This document shows positions 25,801 through 32,873 of a DNA stretch of 39,949 nucleotides, piece by piece (positions within the stretch are counted from its first letter, which is position 1; every line of letters begins with the position of its first letter). Where the stretch lies: assembly GCF_013870595.1 (NCBI RefSeq), contig NZ_JACBWZ010000003.1, positions 1 through 39,949 of the forward strand, read 5' to 3'. The notes beneath the pieces were generated by a model, which saw only the letters and a list, made by a program, of their open reading frames with translations, had not been told where the DNA came from and did no database searches. The stretch comes from Streptomyces sp. WELS2 (lineage in GTDB: Bacteria; Actinomycetota; Actinomycetes; Streptomycetales; Streptomycetaceae). The translations under genes and the position numbers were made by a program.

Positions 25801-25928
25801 CGGGCGTCGGCCTGTTCCGCGAAGAGCAGAGGAATGGTGGCCGTCCGGGGATAGCTCGCGGACACCTGATTCCAGTCATGAGCATGCGGGGGCAGGGAGG
25901 TGGGGGTGGTTTCGCCTGGTGTTGCCAC
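22800..25928 (-). CDS. NRPS-like A-T-R protein 1 (carboxylic-acid reductase type)
   Basis: 1042 residues from GTG 25928 with AAGGAG five bases upstream. Adenylation domain (1-510): IYTSGSTGAPKGVV, YGPTE, LYRTGDMARW, DRQVKIRGYRVELDEVE and the Lys in SGKVDRR. Carrier domain with Ser573 in FFALGGTSLRATQV. Thioester reductase (655-1042): NADPH loop LTGSTGFLG, Thr in YISTIAVIAG, and Tyr-x3-Lys in GYPETKWVAENL. No condensation domain. It should activate an acid, hold it as thioester and reduce it off to an aldehyde. The specificity residues read by eye are roughly D-V-F-W-V-G-G-S-L-K, closest to codes for valine-like residues (low confidence). TTA codon at residue 617 (24080-24078). Paralogue of the protein at 27897-31007. 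Confidence 0.9.
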   Translation of the reverse strand: MATPGETTPTSLPPHAHDWNQVSASYPRTATIPLLFAEQADARPEATAVEWADGAWTYQELAARVRRGATALRAHGIGAGDVVGVVMRRSPAAVAAILAVLHAGGVYLPLGPDQPADRLTGIMRDAGVRVAVHGADEPVEVPDSTTAVCADDLFGGPEDADPRWWGERAADEAAYVIYTSGSTGAPKGVVCPHRGQTRLARGAGELRVRPDDRVLATTDLTFDVSCFEIFATLLNGACLLLAQDSDLLDSKALENVVSGRGVSVMWLSAGLFHQHAHVAPHLFAGLRLLVAGGDVLSPRAVRAVLAESRPDVFLNGYGPTENSSLSTVCRLDELSSQAENVPIGVPVAGSTAYVVREDGTVAAPGETGELWLGGDGVALGYLGDPDRTAEHFVEDRWSPDEIRGRLYRTGDMARWREDGALEFLGRRDRQVKIRGYRVELDEVESVLSAHPHVRQTAVDVVGEGAGQRLMAAVVAHSGHDHKDLTARLHEHVRDRLPSYMTPTRIALVDALPLTSSGKVDRRSLSALATPPAPARDDAPRGEVEEILASVWRDVLNADMVGRDAHFFALGGTSLRATQVTAAVRERLGVPAEFGRAMIRSLVADPSLRDFTATVRDLLDGHEESTAPDTDFAIESRLAPELRYTAPATAAARVPRQVLLTGSTGFLGVYLVDRLLREGVERVHCLIRADDPPRALARLAARMRRYGLDPEPLLDRVVPVPGELAEHHFGLSDGDWDRLARDIDLIVHCGARVNFAYPYHALAPINVGGTRTVLELAGEHTTKPLHYISTIAVIAGFGTAGVAHVDENTPLDHADRLSLGYPETKWVAENLVVEAGRRGLPMAVHRPYEVTGTVERGVWNTDTMMCALFRTIAETGLAPDMALPLDFVPVDYTADAITHLITHQEPDGRVYHLTNPRPARLPLLVERLTAMGYPVRTVPYGAWTEMLAELTARLPDHPMAPYVAMFVEPARDSGVSVKQMYTDGVFPAFSRHNADAALAGSGLVCPPVDAGLLDTYLREFRRTGFLAPPSASNRAASVPGDIA

Positions 25929-26179
25929 GTCGACTCCTTGGATTCGGTTAAGTGGTCGAGGTCGTCGTTCTCCGGTGTCATCCGCTGACGGCTGACGCGG
26001 TGACGCGGAATGTCTGTGGTTCGGCCGGTCGGGCACCTCGCGCGCCAGTACCCGGGGGCGAGATGCCGGGCGCGCGTACGGGAAATGCCGTACGGCGCCG
26101 CGGTGACGGCGGACCTCACGATCCGCCGTCCAGGAGGGGCCGCTCGGCGCCGCACCAAGGGAGGCCGGTACCGAGTGCC

Positions 26180-27103
26180 CTATGCTGGGACGCGTTCGGC
26201 GACGATGCTGTGGACCGACGCTTCCCGCCGGAGCAGGGCGACCGCCAAATCCGCGGCCATGCGCCGGATCGCCTCCAGGGGCGGGCTCGCCTCCTCGGGG
26301 AAGTGGACGTCGATGTTGCTCTTGAGCTCCAGCACCCAGCGGGCGGCGTCCTCCGCGCAGGGCAGCACTCGCTCGTCCCTGATCCGGAAGCCGCTGTCCC
26401 GCAAGACGTCGGTGACGTAGCGCAGCGACTTGCGGTGCTCCAGCGCCAGATGGTCCGCGTCCGCGGGCAGACGCGGCTCACGGGCCAGGAACTCCTCGCT
26501 GTAGAGCGTCTCGGAGACGACGAGCAGCGACCCCGGCCGCATGCGCCGGGACAGCGCCTCGGTCGCGGCCTCGTACACCCGAGGGGGGAGGTGCGTGATG
26601 ACTCCCCGGGCGAGCGCCAGGTCGTAGGGCTGTTCCGGGTCGGGCAGCTCGGCGATGTCGGCGGCGTCGCACAGATACAGGTGGACGCGACCTGGTCGGG
26701 GCACGTCGCGAACGAGGCCGGCGCAGTGCGCGAGTTGCTCGGCGCTGATGTTCACGCCGTCCAGGCGTGGACAGTCGGGAAAGACCTGCGCGAGGTGCCT
26801 CAGCGTCGCTCCCCAGCCGCATCCCACGTCCAGGATGCGTCGCGGGCGCGTGGGCCCGGACCTCTCGCCTGTGGCGAGGGCGAGTTGCTGTTCCAGGTAC
26901 CGGAGCCCTGCCTCGTCGAGGGACACGGGGCGAGGCGCGTCCGGATGGCCGAAGACGCCCCACTGGAAATGCAGTTGCCCGCCGATGACCTTCTGCCAGT
27001 CTGCCGGTGTGTCCTCGTAGGCCCGGACCACGTGGTCTCGGAACGGATCGCTCTGGTGGCTCGGCAATACCTCGTACGCCGGTTCGTCGGTGCCGTTCAA
27101 CAC
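26180..27103 (-). CDS. SAM-dependent methyltransferase
   Basis: 307 residues from GTG 27103, with GAGAGGAA upstream. Class I fold: motif I RILDVGCGWGATLRHLAQ (about 88-105), acidic end of strand 2 in LDGVNISAEQL, motif III region YDLALARGVITHLPP, and LVVSETLYSEEFL. The N-terminus (FRDHVVRAYEDT, then QKVIGGQLHFQWGVFG) resembles the cyclopropane-fatty-acid-synthase-like group that also holds C-, N- and O-methyltransferases of natural-product pathways. It lies between the haem-oxygenase-fold gene and A-T-R 1 in one leftward unit. Substrate unknown; a methyl on the product's amine or hydroxyl is the plain expectation. The gap of about 250 bases to A-T-R 1 may hold an internal promoter. Confidence 0.85.
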   Translation of the reverse strand: MLNGTDEPAYEVLPSHQSDPFRDHVVRAYEDTPADWQKVIGGQLHFQWGVFGHPDAPRPVSLDEAGLRYLEQQLALATGERSGPTRPRRILDVGCGWGATLRHLAQVFPDCPRLDGVNISAEQLAHCAGLVRDVPRPGRVHLYLCDAADIAELPDPEQPYDLALARGVITHLPPRVYEAATEALSRRMRPGSLLVVSETLYSEEFLAREPRLPADADHLALEHRKSLRYVTDVLRDSGFRIRDERVLPCAEDAARWVLELKSNIDVHFPEEASPPLEAIRRMAADLAVALLRREASVHSIVAERVPA

Positions 27104-27166
27104 GGCTTCCTCTCGGTAGGGTTGTGCGGTGCCGGGGTGGATGTTCCGCGCCGCGGGCTCACCGGA

Positions 27167-27835
27167 TCAGGCCGGGTCGGCCGTCGTGGCCTTCCAGACG
27201 CCCAGCAGTGCGTCCGCGACACGGTGGGCGTGGAACAGCGCCTCCTGGGGGTTGTCCCCGCGGTCGAGGCCGTCCTGGGCGACGACCAGGGCAAGTTCCT
27301 CCAGAGCGCCGTCGCCGGGGTCGTCGTAGTACTCGAGGAACTCCTGCGGCACCGGGGCGCCCGTCTCCCGCAGGCGTCGTGCGACGGCGGTGGCGCCGGA
27401 GTAGTAGACCTGCATGTCGGTGTGGGCGGCCAGGGCTGCCGCGCTCTGGCTCCCGGATGCGGCGATCCAGGACATGGCGCCGTGGAAGGAGTAGGCGCCG
27501 CCGTCCACCGTCCGGCCCGCCAGGTCGGTCTCGGACATCCCGAGGGCCCGGGCCACCTCGCGCAGCTTGGGCGTGGCCTCGTGGACGATGCGTGCCAGAG
27601 TCACCCACAGTTCGGCGGCGGGCCGGTGGGGGAACCGGGCCAGCAGGGTGCCGTACGCGACGAGTTCGACCGGGTGGGCCTGGTACTCGACCGCGACCAG
27701 ACGGCGCAGGGGTTCGAGGACGCCGGAGCCCGTGACGGGTGCCAGGACGAGCGGGCTGCCAGGAACTTCGCCGGTGAGACGCTGCCGGACGTCTTCCGCC
27801 AGGGCTTTGGCGTCGGTGTGGTTTCGGGTGTTCAT
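27167..27835 (-). CDS. TenA/haem-oxygenase-fold protein A (candidate diiron oxygenase)
   Basis: 222 residues from ATG 27835 with GGAGG seven bases upstream. All-helical, with possible metal or active-site residues on helices: Glu50/His54/Glu57 (VEYQAHPVEL), His85-Glu86 (IVHEATPKL), His118 (YSFHGAMSW), His138/Asp140 (AAHTDMQVYY) and His202/His204 (ALFHAHRVAD). This carboxylate/His set is compatible with a haem-oxygenase-like diiron oxidase (HDO), a fold that performs N-oxygenation, C-C cleavage and N-N chemistry in known pathways, but the exact ligand pattern cannot be fixed by eye. It is clearly related to the protein at 34142-34846. Thiaminase activity is less likely in this setting. Confidence 0.68.
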   Translation of the reverse strand: MNTRNHTDAKALAEDVRQRLTGEVPGSPLVLAPVTGSGVLEPLRRLVAVEYQAHPVELVAYGTLLARFPHRPAAELWVTLARIVHEATPKLREVARALGMSETDLAGRTVDGGAYSFHGAMSWIAASGSQSAAALAAHTDMQVYYSGATAVARRLRETGAPVPQEFLEYYDDPGDGALEELALVVAQDGLDRGDNPQEALFHAHRVADALLGVWKATTADPA

Positions 27836-27896
27836 GTGATTTCCTCCGGTGGTGGTCGGCGACGGGCGTCCGCGCCGGTCCGGGTGGGTGTACGGC

Positions 27897-30800
27897 TCAG
27901 GCGACGACGCCGGTGGCTTCCGGGGGCGGTAGGTACCCGCTCTCCCGGAGACGTCCGAGGTAGAGGTCGATCAGCCGGGCGTCCACCGGCGGGCAGGCCA
28001 GCCCGGCGTCCGCCGACACACGGTCGGTGTTGTCGCGGCCGAGCCGGGGGAACCTGCGCGTGAAGTAGGGCAGTTCGGCGGCGAGATCCATGCCGGGTGC
28101 CGATTCGACGAGCAGTGGGAGATACGGCGTCATCGGGTGCCGGGGGTCCGCATCGACCGCCCGGACGACCCCGGAGATCCATTCCTGGTATGTGACCGTG
28201 CGTACCCGGTAGGACAGCGCCCGTAGACGGTCCACGAGCAGGGACAGGCGTGCCGGCTCGGGATTGGTGATGTGGTAGACGCGACCGTCGGGATGTTGGT
28301 GGGTGATCACCCGGGTGATCACGTCCGCCGTGTGGTCCACGGGGACGAAGTCGAGCGGCAACGGCACGTCGGGGGCCTCGCCGCCTTGCGCGATCGTGCG
28401 GAACAGTGCGCACATCAGGGTGTCGGCGTTCCACACCCCCCGGTCACTGGTGCCCGTGACCTCGCATGGGCGGAGGATCGACGCGGGAAGCCCCTGGCGC
28501 GCGGCTTCCGCCACCAGCTTCTCGGCGACCCACTTGGTTTCCGCGTAACCGCCCGGCAGCCGGTCGGGATGGGCGAGCGGCGTGCGCTCCGTCGCGTGCC
28601 GGACGCCCGCGAGGCCGAGGCCGGCGAGCACACCGACGGTGGAGATGTGGTGCAGCGGTTTGAGCCGGTGCGTGGCGGCCAGTTCGATGACCGTACGTGT
28701 GCCGCCGACGTTGTCCGGAGCCAGCGCTCCATAGGGGTAGGCGAAGTTGACCCGTGCGCCGCAGTGCACGATGAGGTCGCTGTCTTGTGCCAGCCGCTCC
28801 CAGGCGGTGCCGTCGAGCCCGAACCGCTCGGTGGACAGGTCGCCGGGGATCACCGTGACCCGGCCGCCCAGGATGTGCGGATCAAGGCCGAAGCGTCGCA
28901 TCCGGGCGGCCATGCGCGCGGCGCCGTGCTCCTTGTCCCGGGTGCGGACGAGGCAGTACAGGTGTTCCGCACCGGCCCGCAGGAGCCGATCGACGAGATG
29001 GACGCCAAGGAAGCCGGTGCAACCGGTGACGAATGCCCGTCCAGGGCTTCCTGCTTGCGGCAGGGGGCCGGTGAAGGGTATCGCCCGGTGCAGTTGCGCT
29101 TCCGCGTGGAAGTCCGGCTTGGTGTGTGACGCCCGCGCCGTCCCCTGCTCGGCGAGATGCCGCGCCCGCTCCGTGAAAGCCCCGAGGGTCGGATTGTCCA
29201 GCAGCTCGCGGACGAGGGCACTGCCGTTGGCCGGGGCGATGCCGAAGTGGCGGCGGGTGGCCGCGGCGACGTGTGTCGCCGTCAACGAGGAGCCGCCCAA
29301 AGCGAAGAAGTCGTCCTCCCTGCCAAGGCTTTCCGTGTCCAGCGCCTTGCACCAGATCCGCTCGACGGCCCTCTCGTCCGCGCGTGCCGGTGCTCCGCCC
29401 CCGCGTCCACCGGCCGCCGGCTGCGTGAGCCGGGCCAGGAGGCGAACGTGATCAGCCTTGCCGTTCGTCGTCAGCGGCAGGTCCGGGACGCAGACCAGCC
29501 TGCTGGGCACCATGTGGGCCGGCAGGCGGTCCCGGACGTGGTCGTTCAGACGCGCGACCAGGGCGGTGGCGTCAACGCCCGGGGCGCCGACCACGACCGC
29601 GCCCAAGTGCTGCCCCGGCCCTTCGCCCAGCACGTCGACAGCGGCCTCCCGGACGTCGGGATGGCCGGACAGCACGGCCTCGACCTCGTCCAGCTCGATC
29701 CGGAAGCCCCGCAGCTTCACCTGCCTGTCCGTGCGCCCCAGGAACTCCAGCACGCCGTCGTCCCGCCGGCGCACGATGTCGCCCGTCCGGTAGAGGCGGC
29801 CGCGCGGATCGTCACCGAAACGGTCGGGGACGAAGCGCTCCGAGGTCCGTTCCGGGTCGTTGAGGTAGCCGATCGCCACGCCGTCCCCGCCCACCCACAG
29901 CTCCCCCTCCTCCCCGGCCTCGGCCAGGCTGCCGTCGCGTCGGACCACGTGGACGGTGGTGGCGGGCACCGGCCTGCCGATGGGCACGAGCTCCGCCTGC
30001 TCGGAGAGGTCGCGAACCGTGTACGAGGTGCTGATGACGCCGTTCTCCGTCGGCCCGTAGCCGTTGACCAAGGCGCCCGGCGCGCCGTGGGCCAGTACGG
30101 CGCGGACGGCACCGGGGCTGACCGAGTCGCCGCCCACCATCAGACATCGCAGTCCGGAGAACATGTGGGGCGCGGATCCGGCGTGAACGTGGAACAGTCC
30201 GGCAGCCAGCCACAGGGTGGTGATGCCCTGATCGCGCAGGCACTGCGCCAGCGCCTCCGTGTCGAGCAGGACGTCGGGTTCCGGGAGCACCAGGCACGCC
30301 CCGTTGAGCAAGGTGCAGAAGATCTCGTAGCAGGAGACGTCGAACGTCGGGCTGGCTGTGGTGAGCAGGCGGTCGCCGGGCCCAGGAACCGCCGGATGGT
30401 CCGCGGTCACGAAGCGGACCATCCCCCGGTGGTGGCACAGCACGCCCTTGGGCACACCGGTCGAGCCGGAGGTGTAGATGAGGTACGCGGCGTCTGTCGC
30501 CACCCGTCCCGTGGTGCGGCACGGCTCCGTCCGGGCCTCCCACGCCCCTTCCAGCTCGTGGGTGGTGACACGGACGAGCGGGAGGGACGGGGGGACAGCG
30601 GCGCCGGGCAGGGTCACCAGACACTTCGCCGCGGAGTCCCGGATCATCGCGGCGAGCCGTCTGCCGGGGGTGCCGGGGTCGAGGGGCAGGTGGACGGCGC
30701 CCGCCTCCAGGACGGCGAGCGTGGTCACCACCGACTGCGGGGAGCGGTCCAGGAGTACGGCGACGACGTCACCGTCGCCCACGCCGCGGGCCCGTAACCG

Positions 30801-31007
30801 TTCGGCGGCGTGGAGCACCCTTGCGTGGAGTTCCCGAAACGTCCAGCGGCCGCCGCTCCACACCAGCGCCTCGCTGTCGGGGGACTGCCGTACCCGCTGG
30901 GTGAACAAGTCCGGGAGCAGAGCGTCGCGGGGGTAGCCGGTACGGGCGTCGTACGCGCGGACGTGCCCGGGGGCGCGGCCGTTCGGGGTGGGCGCCGTCG
31001 ACGGCAT
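27897..31007 (-). CDS. NRPS-like A-T-R protein 2
   Basis: 1036 residues from ATG 31007, with AAAGGAC about eight bases upstream. Same architecture as A-T-R 1: adenylation (IYTSGSTGVPKGVL, YGPTENG, LYRTGDIVRR, DRQVKLRGFRIELDEVE, TNGKADH), carrier Ser574 in FFALGGSSLTATHV, reductase with VTGCTGFLG, Thr in HISTVGVLAG and Tyr-x3-Lys in GYAETKWVAEKL. The two proteins are colinear throughout and share long near-identical stretches (LIVHCGARVNFAYPY, PLDFVPVD), so they arose by duplication. Specificity residues read roughly D-V-Y-W-M-G-G-V-I-K, different from protein 1 at several places, so the two probably load different acids. TTA codon at Leu71 (30797-30795). Expected product: an aldehyde, likely an amino aldehyde. 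Confidence 0.9.
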   Translation of the reverse strand: MPSTAPTPNGRAPGHVRAYDARTGYPRDALLPDLFTQRVRQSPDSEALVWSGGRWTFRELHARVLHAAERLRARGVGDGDVVAVLLDRSPQSVVTTLAVLEAGAVHLPLDPGTPGRRLAAMIRDSAAKCLVTLPGAAVPPSLPLVRVTTHELEGAWEARTEPCRTTGRVATDAAYLIYTSGSTGVPKGVLCHHRGMVRFVTADHPAVPGPGDRLLTTASPTFDVSCYEIFCTLLNGACLVLPEPDVLLDTEALAQCLRDQGITTLWLAAGLFHVHAGSAPHMFSGLRCLMVGGDSVSPGAVRAVLAHGAPGALVNGYGPTENGVISTSYTVRDLSEQAELVPIGRPVPATTVHVVRRDGSLAEAGEEGELWVGGDGVAIGYLNDPERTSERFVPDRFGDDPRGRLYRTGDIVRRRDDGVLEFLGRTDRQVKLRGFRIELDEVEAVLSGHPDVREAAVDVLGEGPGQHLGAVVVGAPGVDATALVARLNDHVRDRLPAHMVPSRLVCVPDLPLTTNGKADHVRLLARLTQPAAGGRGGGAPARADERAVERIWCKALDTESLGREDDFFALGGSSLTATHVAAATRRHFGIAPANGSALVRELLDNPTLGAFTERARHLAEQGTARASHTKPDFHAEAQLHRAIPFTGPLPQAGSPGRAFVTGCTGFLGVHLVDRLLRAGAEHLYCLVRTRDKEHGAARMAARMRRFGLDPHILGGRVTVIPGDLSTERFGLDGTAWERLAQDSDLIVHCGARVNFAYPYGALAPDNVGGTRTVIELAATHRLKPLHHISTVGVLAGLGLAGVRHATERTPLAHPDRLPGGYAETKWVAEKLVAEAARQGLPASILRPCEVTGTSDRGVWNADTLMCALFRTIAQGGEAPDVPLPLDFVPVDHTADVITRVITHQHPDGRVYHITNPEPARLSLLVDRLRALSYRVRTVTYQEWISGVVRAVDADPRHPMTPYLPLLVESAPGMDLAAELPYFTRRFPRLGRDNTDRVSADAGLACPPVDARLIDLYLGRLRESGYLPPPEATGVVA

Positions 31008-31059
31008 GAGTGCGTCCTTTCGTGAGGGGTCCGGCCGGCAGGCGCGGGACCGGCCGTGA

Positions 31060-32070
31060 TCAGCCGGTGAGCACGACCTTTCCGCCGCGTCCGGGCCGCA
31101 TCGTGTGTTCGAGTGCGGACTGGAAGTCCTCGAGGTCACGGCGCTCCGCGATCTCGAGGCCGGGCAGGCCACGCACGGCGGCTTCCTGGACTTGCCGGGT
31201 GAGGGCGCTCAGCTCCCGTTCGCCCAGACGCTCCATACGGGCGGGCAACCAGAACCCGCAGATGCTCACCTGTCGGAAGACCAGGTCGTCGGGACGCACC
31301 CGGAGGGGGTGACCGGACAACATGCCGTAGGAGACGAACCGCCCGGCGGGACGCAGGCACCGCAGCGCCGCGGTGCCGAGAGCCCCACCGACCGCGTCCA
31401 GAACCGCGTCCACTCGGCCGTGCTCCAGGGTGCCGCGCACCTCCTCCAGGAGGGCGTCGGCGGAGTCGGCCGTCAGGGGCCGCGTACCCGGGCGGGTCAG
31501 CGCGCGTGCTTGCTCGCGGTGCCTGACCACGGGCAGGCACCGGACACCGCGCTCGCTCGCCAGGTGGATCACCATTCGGCTCACTGCGGAGGCACCCGCG
31601 GTGAGGAGCAGTGTGTCGCCCGGGCCGAGGGCGATGTCACGCACGAGCAGGTGGGCGGTGAAGGGGTTCACGGTGAGCTGGCAGGCGGCCTCGGCGGAAA
31701 CGCCGCGTGACACCGTGATCACCGAGGTGGCGGGTACGCAGACGTGCTCCTGCCAGGTCCCCGTGGCGGAGACCGCCACGGGGGTGCCTGGTACAGGGCC
31801 GCCCGTACCGGGACCCAGGGCGTCCACGATGCCTGCGCCCTCGAACCCGGCGACAGCCCAGCCGCTCTCTTGGGAACCACCGTCCGGTCGCAGGGTGAAG
31901 CGTGCGTCGCGACCGTAGGATCCCCGGATGAACAGAAGGTCCGAGGGATTGACCGGGCGGGCGGAGAGCCGTACCCGCACCTCACCCGGCCCCGGTTCGG
32001 GCCGTGGAAGGTCCAACAGGCGGAGTACACGGGAAGGTTCGCCGTATTCCCTGAAAGCCAAGGCCCGCAT
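31060..32070 (-). CDS. MDR-family (quinone/enoyl-type) oxidoreductase without zinc
   Basis: 336 residues from ATG 32070, two bases after the stop of the HisF-like gene. The N-terminal GroES-like half begins MRALAFREYGEPSRVLRL and has the family turn RPVNPSDLLFIRGSYG and FEGAGIVDALG; no zinc-ligand Cys/His set is present. The Rossmann half has LLLTAGASAVSRMVIHLA, where the glycine-rich loop is GASAVS instead of GAxGGVG, and LDAVGGALGTAALRCL. It resembles mitochondrial-type 2-enoyl thioester reductases and quinone oxidoreductases. It could reduce a C=C or an imine in the pathway, or supply the enoylreductase missing from the PKS block (inference). Coupled with its neighbours in one operon. Confidence 0.82.
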   Translation of the reverse strand: MRALAFREYGEPSRVLRLLDLPRPEPGPGEVRVRLSARPVNPSDLLFIRGSYGRDARFTLRPDGGSQESGWAVAGFEGAGIVDALGPGTGGPVPGTPVAVSATGTWQEHVCVPATSVITVSRGVSAEAACQLTVNPFTAHLLVRDIALGPGDTLLLTAGASAVSRMVIHLASERGVRCLPVVRHREQARALTRPGTRPLTADSADALLEEVRGTLEHGRVDAVLDAVGGALGTAALRCLRPAGRFVSYGMLSGHPLRVRPDDLVFRQVSICGFWLPARMERLGERELSALTRQVQEAAVRGLPGLEIAERRDLEDFQSALEHTMRPGRGGKVVLTG

Positions 32071-32072
32071 GA

Positions 32073-32870
32073 TCAGCCCGCTTCCCCCTGGAGGCGCCGG
32101 CACAGCTCCTCGCTCAGCGAGCCGATCGTCTCCCGGCCGCTGTGGACGACCTTGTTGACGAGTACGTGGGCGGCGTCGCCGCCGCACAGCGCGTCGGCCA
32201 GTTGCCCCGCGGAGCCCGCGCCGCCGGAGGCGATGACCGGGAGTCGGGACACGCGGGCGGTGGCGCGAGTCAGATCCAGGTCGTAACCGATGCCCGTGCC
32301 CTCACGGTCCACGTTGTTGGCGAGCAGTGCGCGCAGACGCAGCTCGCCGAACCGCCGGGCCACCGTGAGCGCGTCCGCGGTAGTGCGGGTGGCGCCGCCG
32401 TGGACGAGCACCCGCCATCCTCGCTGCCGGTCCCCGGAGCAGTTCACGACGCCGACGAACCGTCGTCCCCCGAGCAGGCGGACCGCGTCCGCCACCCGGT
32501 CGGGTTCCTCGACCATACTGGTACTGACCGAGAGCGCGTCCGCGCCCACGGACAGTAACTCCTCACATTCCGCGGGCGACGGCAAGACTCCGTGCTGCAC
32601 GGAGACGAGCAGTTCCAGACCGGTCTTGTGCAACTCGCGCAAGAGGTCCGGAAGGTAGCCGACGGCTGCCCAGGGGTCGACGACATCCAGGAACACCTGG
32701 CCGGCACCGTCGTGCGCGTAGCCGACGGCGATGCCCACGACATCGAGGGGATCGGCGAGACCGGGGATTCCGGACGGGTCGGTCGCCACGCCGTCGCGCA
32801 CGTCGATGCAAGGGATCACCTGCCGGGCCACCTGAGCCCGGGAATATGAGGTACTGCTGCCATGCCGCAT
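32073..32870 (-). CDS. Diverged HisF-like TIM-barrel protein
   Basis: 265 residues from ATG 32870, three bases after the flavoprotein stop. Clearly built like imidazole-glycerol-phosphate synthase HisF: QVIPCIDVRDG with the N-terminal catalytic Asp (Asp23), FLDVVDPWA, ALLANNVDREGTGIGYDLDL, PVIASGGAGS (second phosphate site) and HVLVNKVVHSGRETIG. Two key places differ: the first phosphate loop TVGGGI is SVQHGV (90-95), and the second catalytic Asp (in VVAIDAK) is replaced, the site reading GVVNCSGDR. No HisH glutaminase is encoded here. So it should not make imidazole glycerol phosphate as in histidine synthesis; a new substrate, perhaps still ammonia or amine addition and ring closure, is inferred. 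TTA codon at Leu105 (32558-32556). Confidence 0.85.
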   Translation of the reverse strand: MRHGSSTSYSRAQVARQVIPCIDVRDGVATDPSGIPGLADPLDVVGIAVGYAHDGAGQVFLDVVDPWAAVGYLPDLLRELHKTGLELLVSVQHGVLPSPAECEELLSVGADALSVSTSMVEEPDRVADAVRLLGGRRFVGVVNCSGDRQRGWRVLVHGGATRTTADALTVARRFGELRLRALLANNVDREGTGIGYDLDLTRATARVSRLPVIASGGAGSAGQLADALCGGDAAHVLVNKVVHSGRETIGSLSEELCRRLQGEAG

Positions 32871-32873
32871 CGG

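Noticed and set aside
24234-25988. 584-codon plus-strand frame opposite A-T-R 1
   Set aside because: Antisense shadow of the adenylation domain; no recognisable domain of its own.
27167-27835. Thiaminase II (TenA) of thiamine salvage
   Set aside because: Shares the fold, but no thiamine genes are near, it has a paralogue in the same operon, and its His-rich set fits an oxygenase better; not formally excluded.
22800-31007. Two-module NRPS making a dipeptide
   Set aside because: Neither protein has a condensation domain; both end in a reductase, so each should release its own aldehyde.
32073-32870. Part of a histidine biosynthesis operon
   Set aside because: No HisH, HisA or other his genes nearby, and the first phosphate loop and second catalytic Asp are altered.
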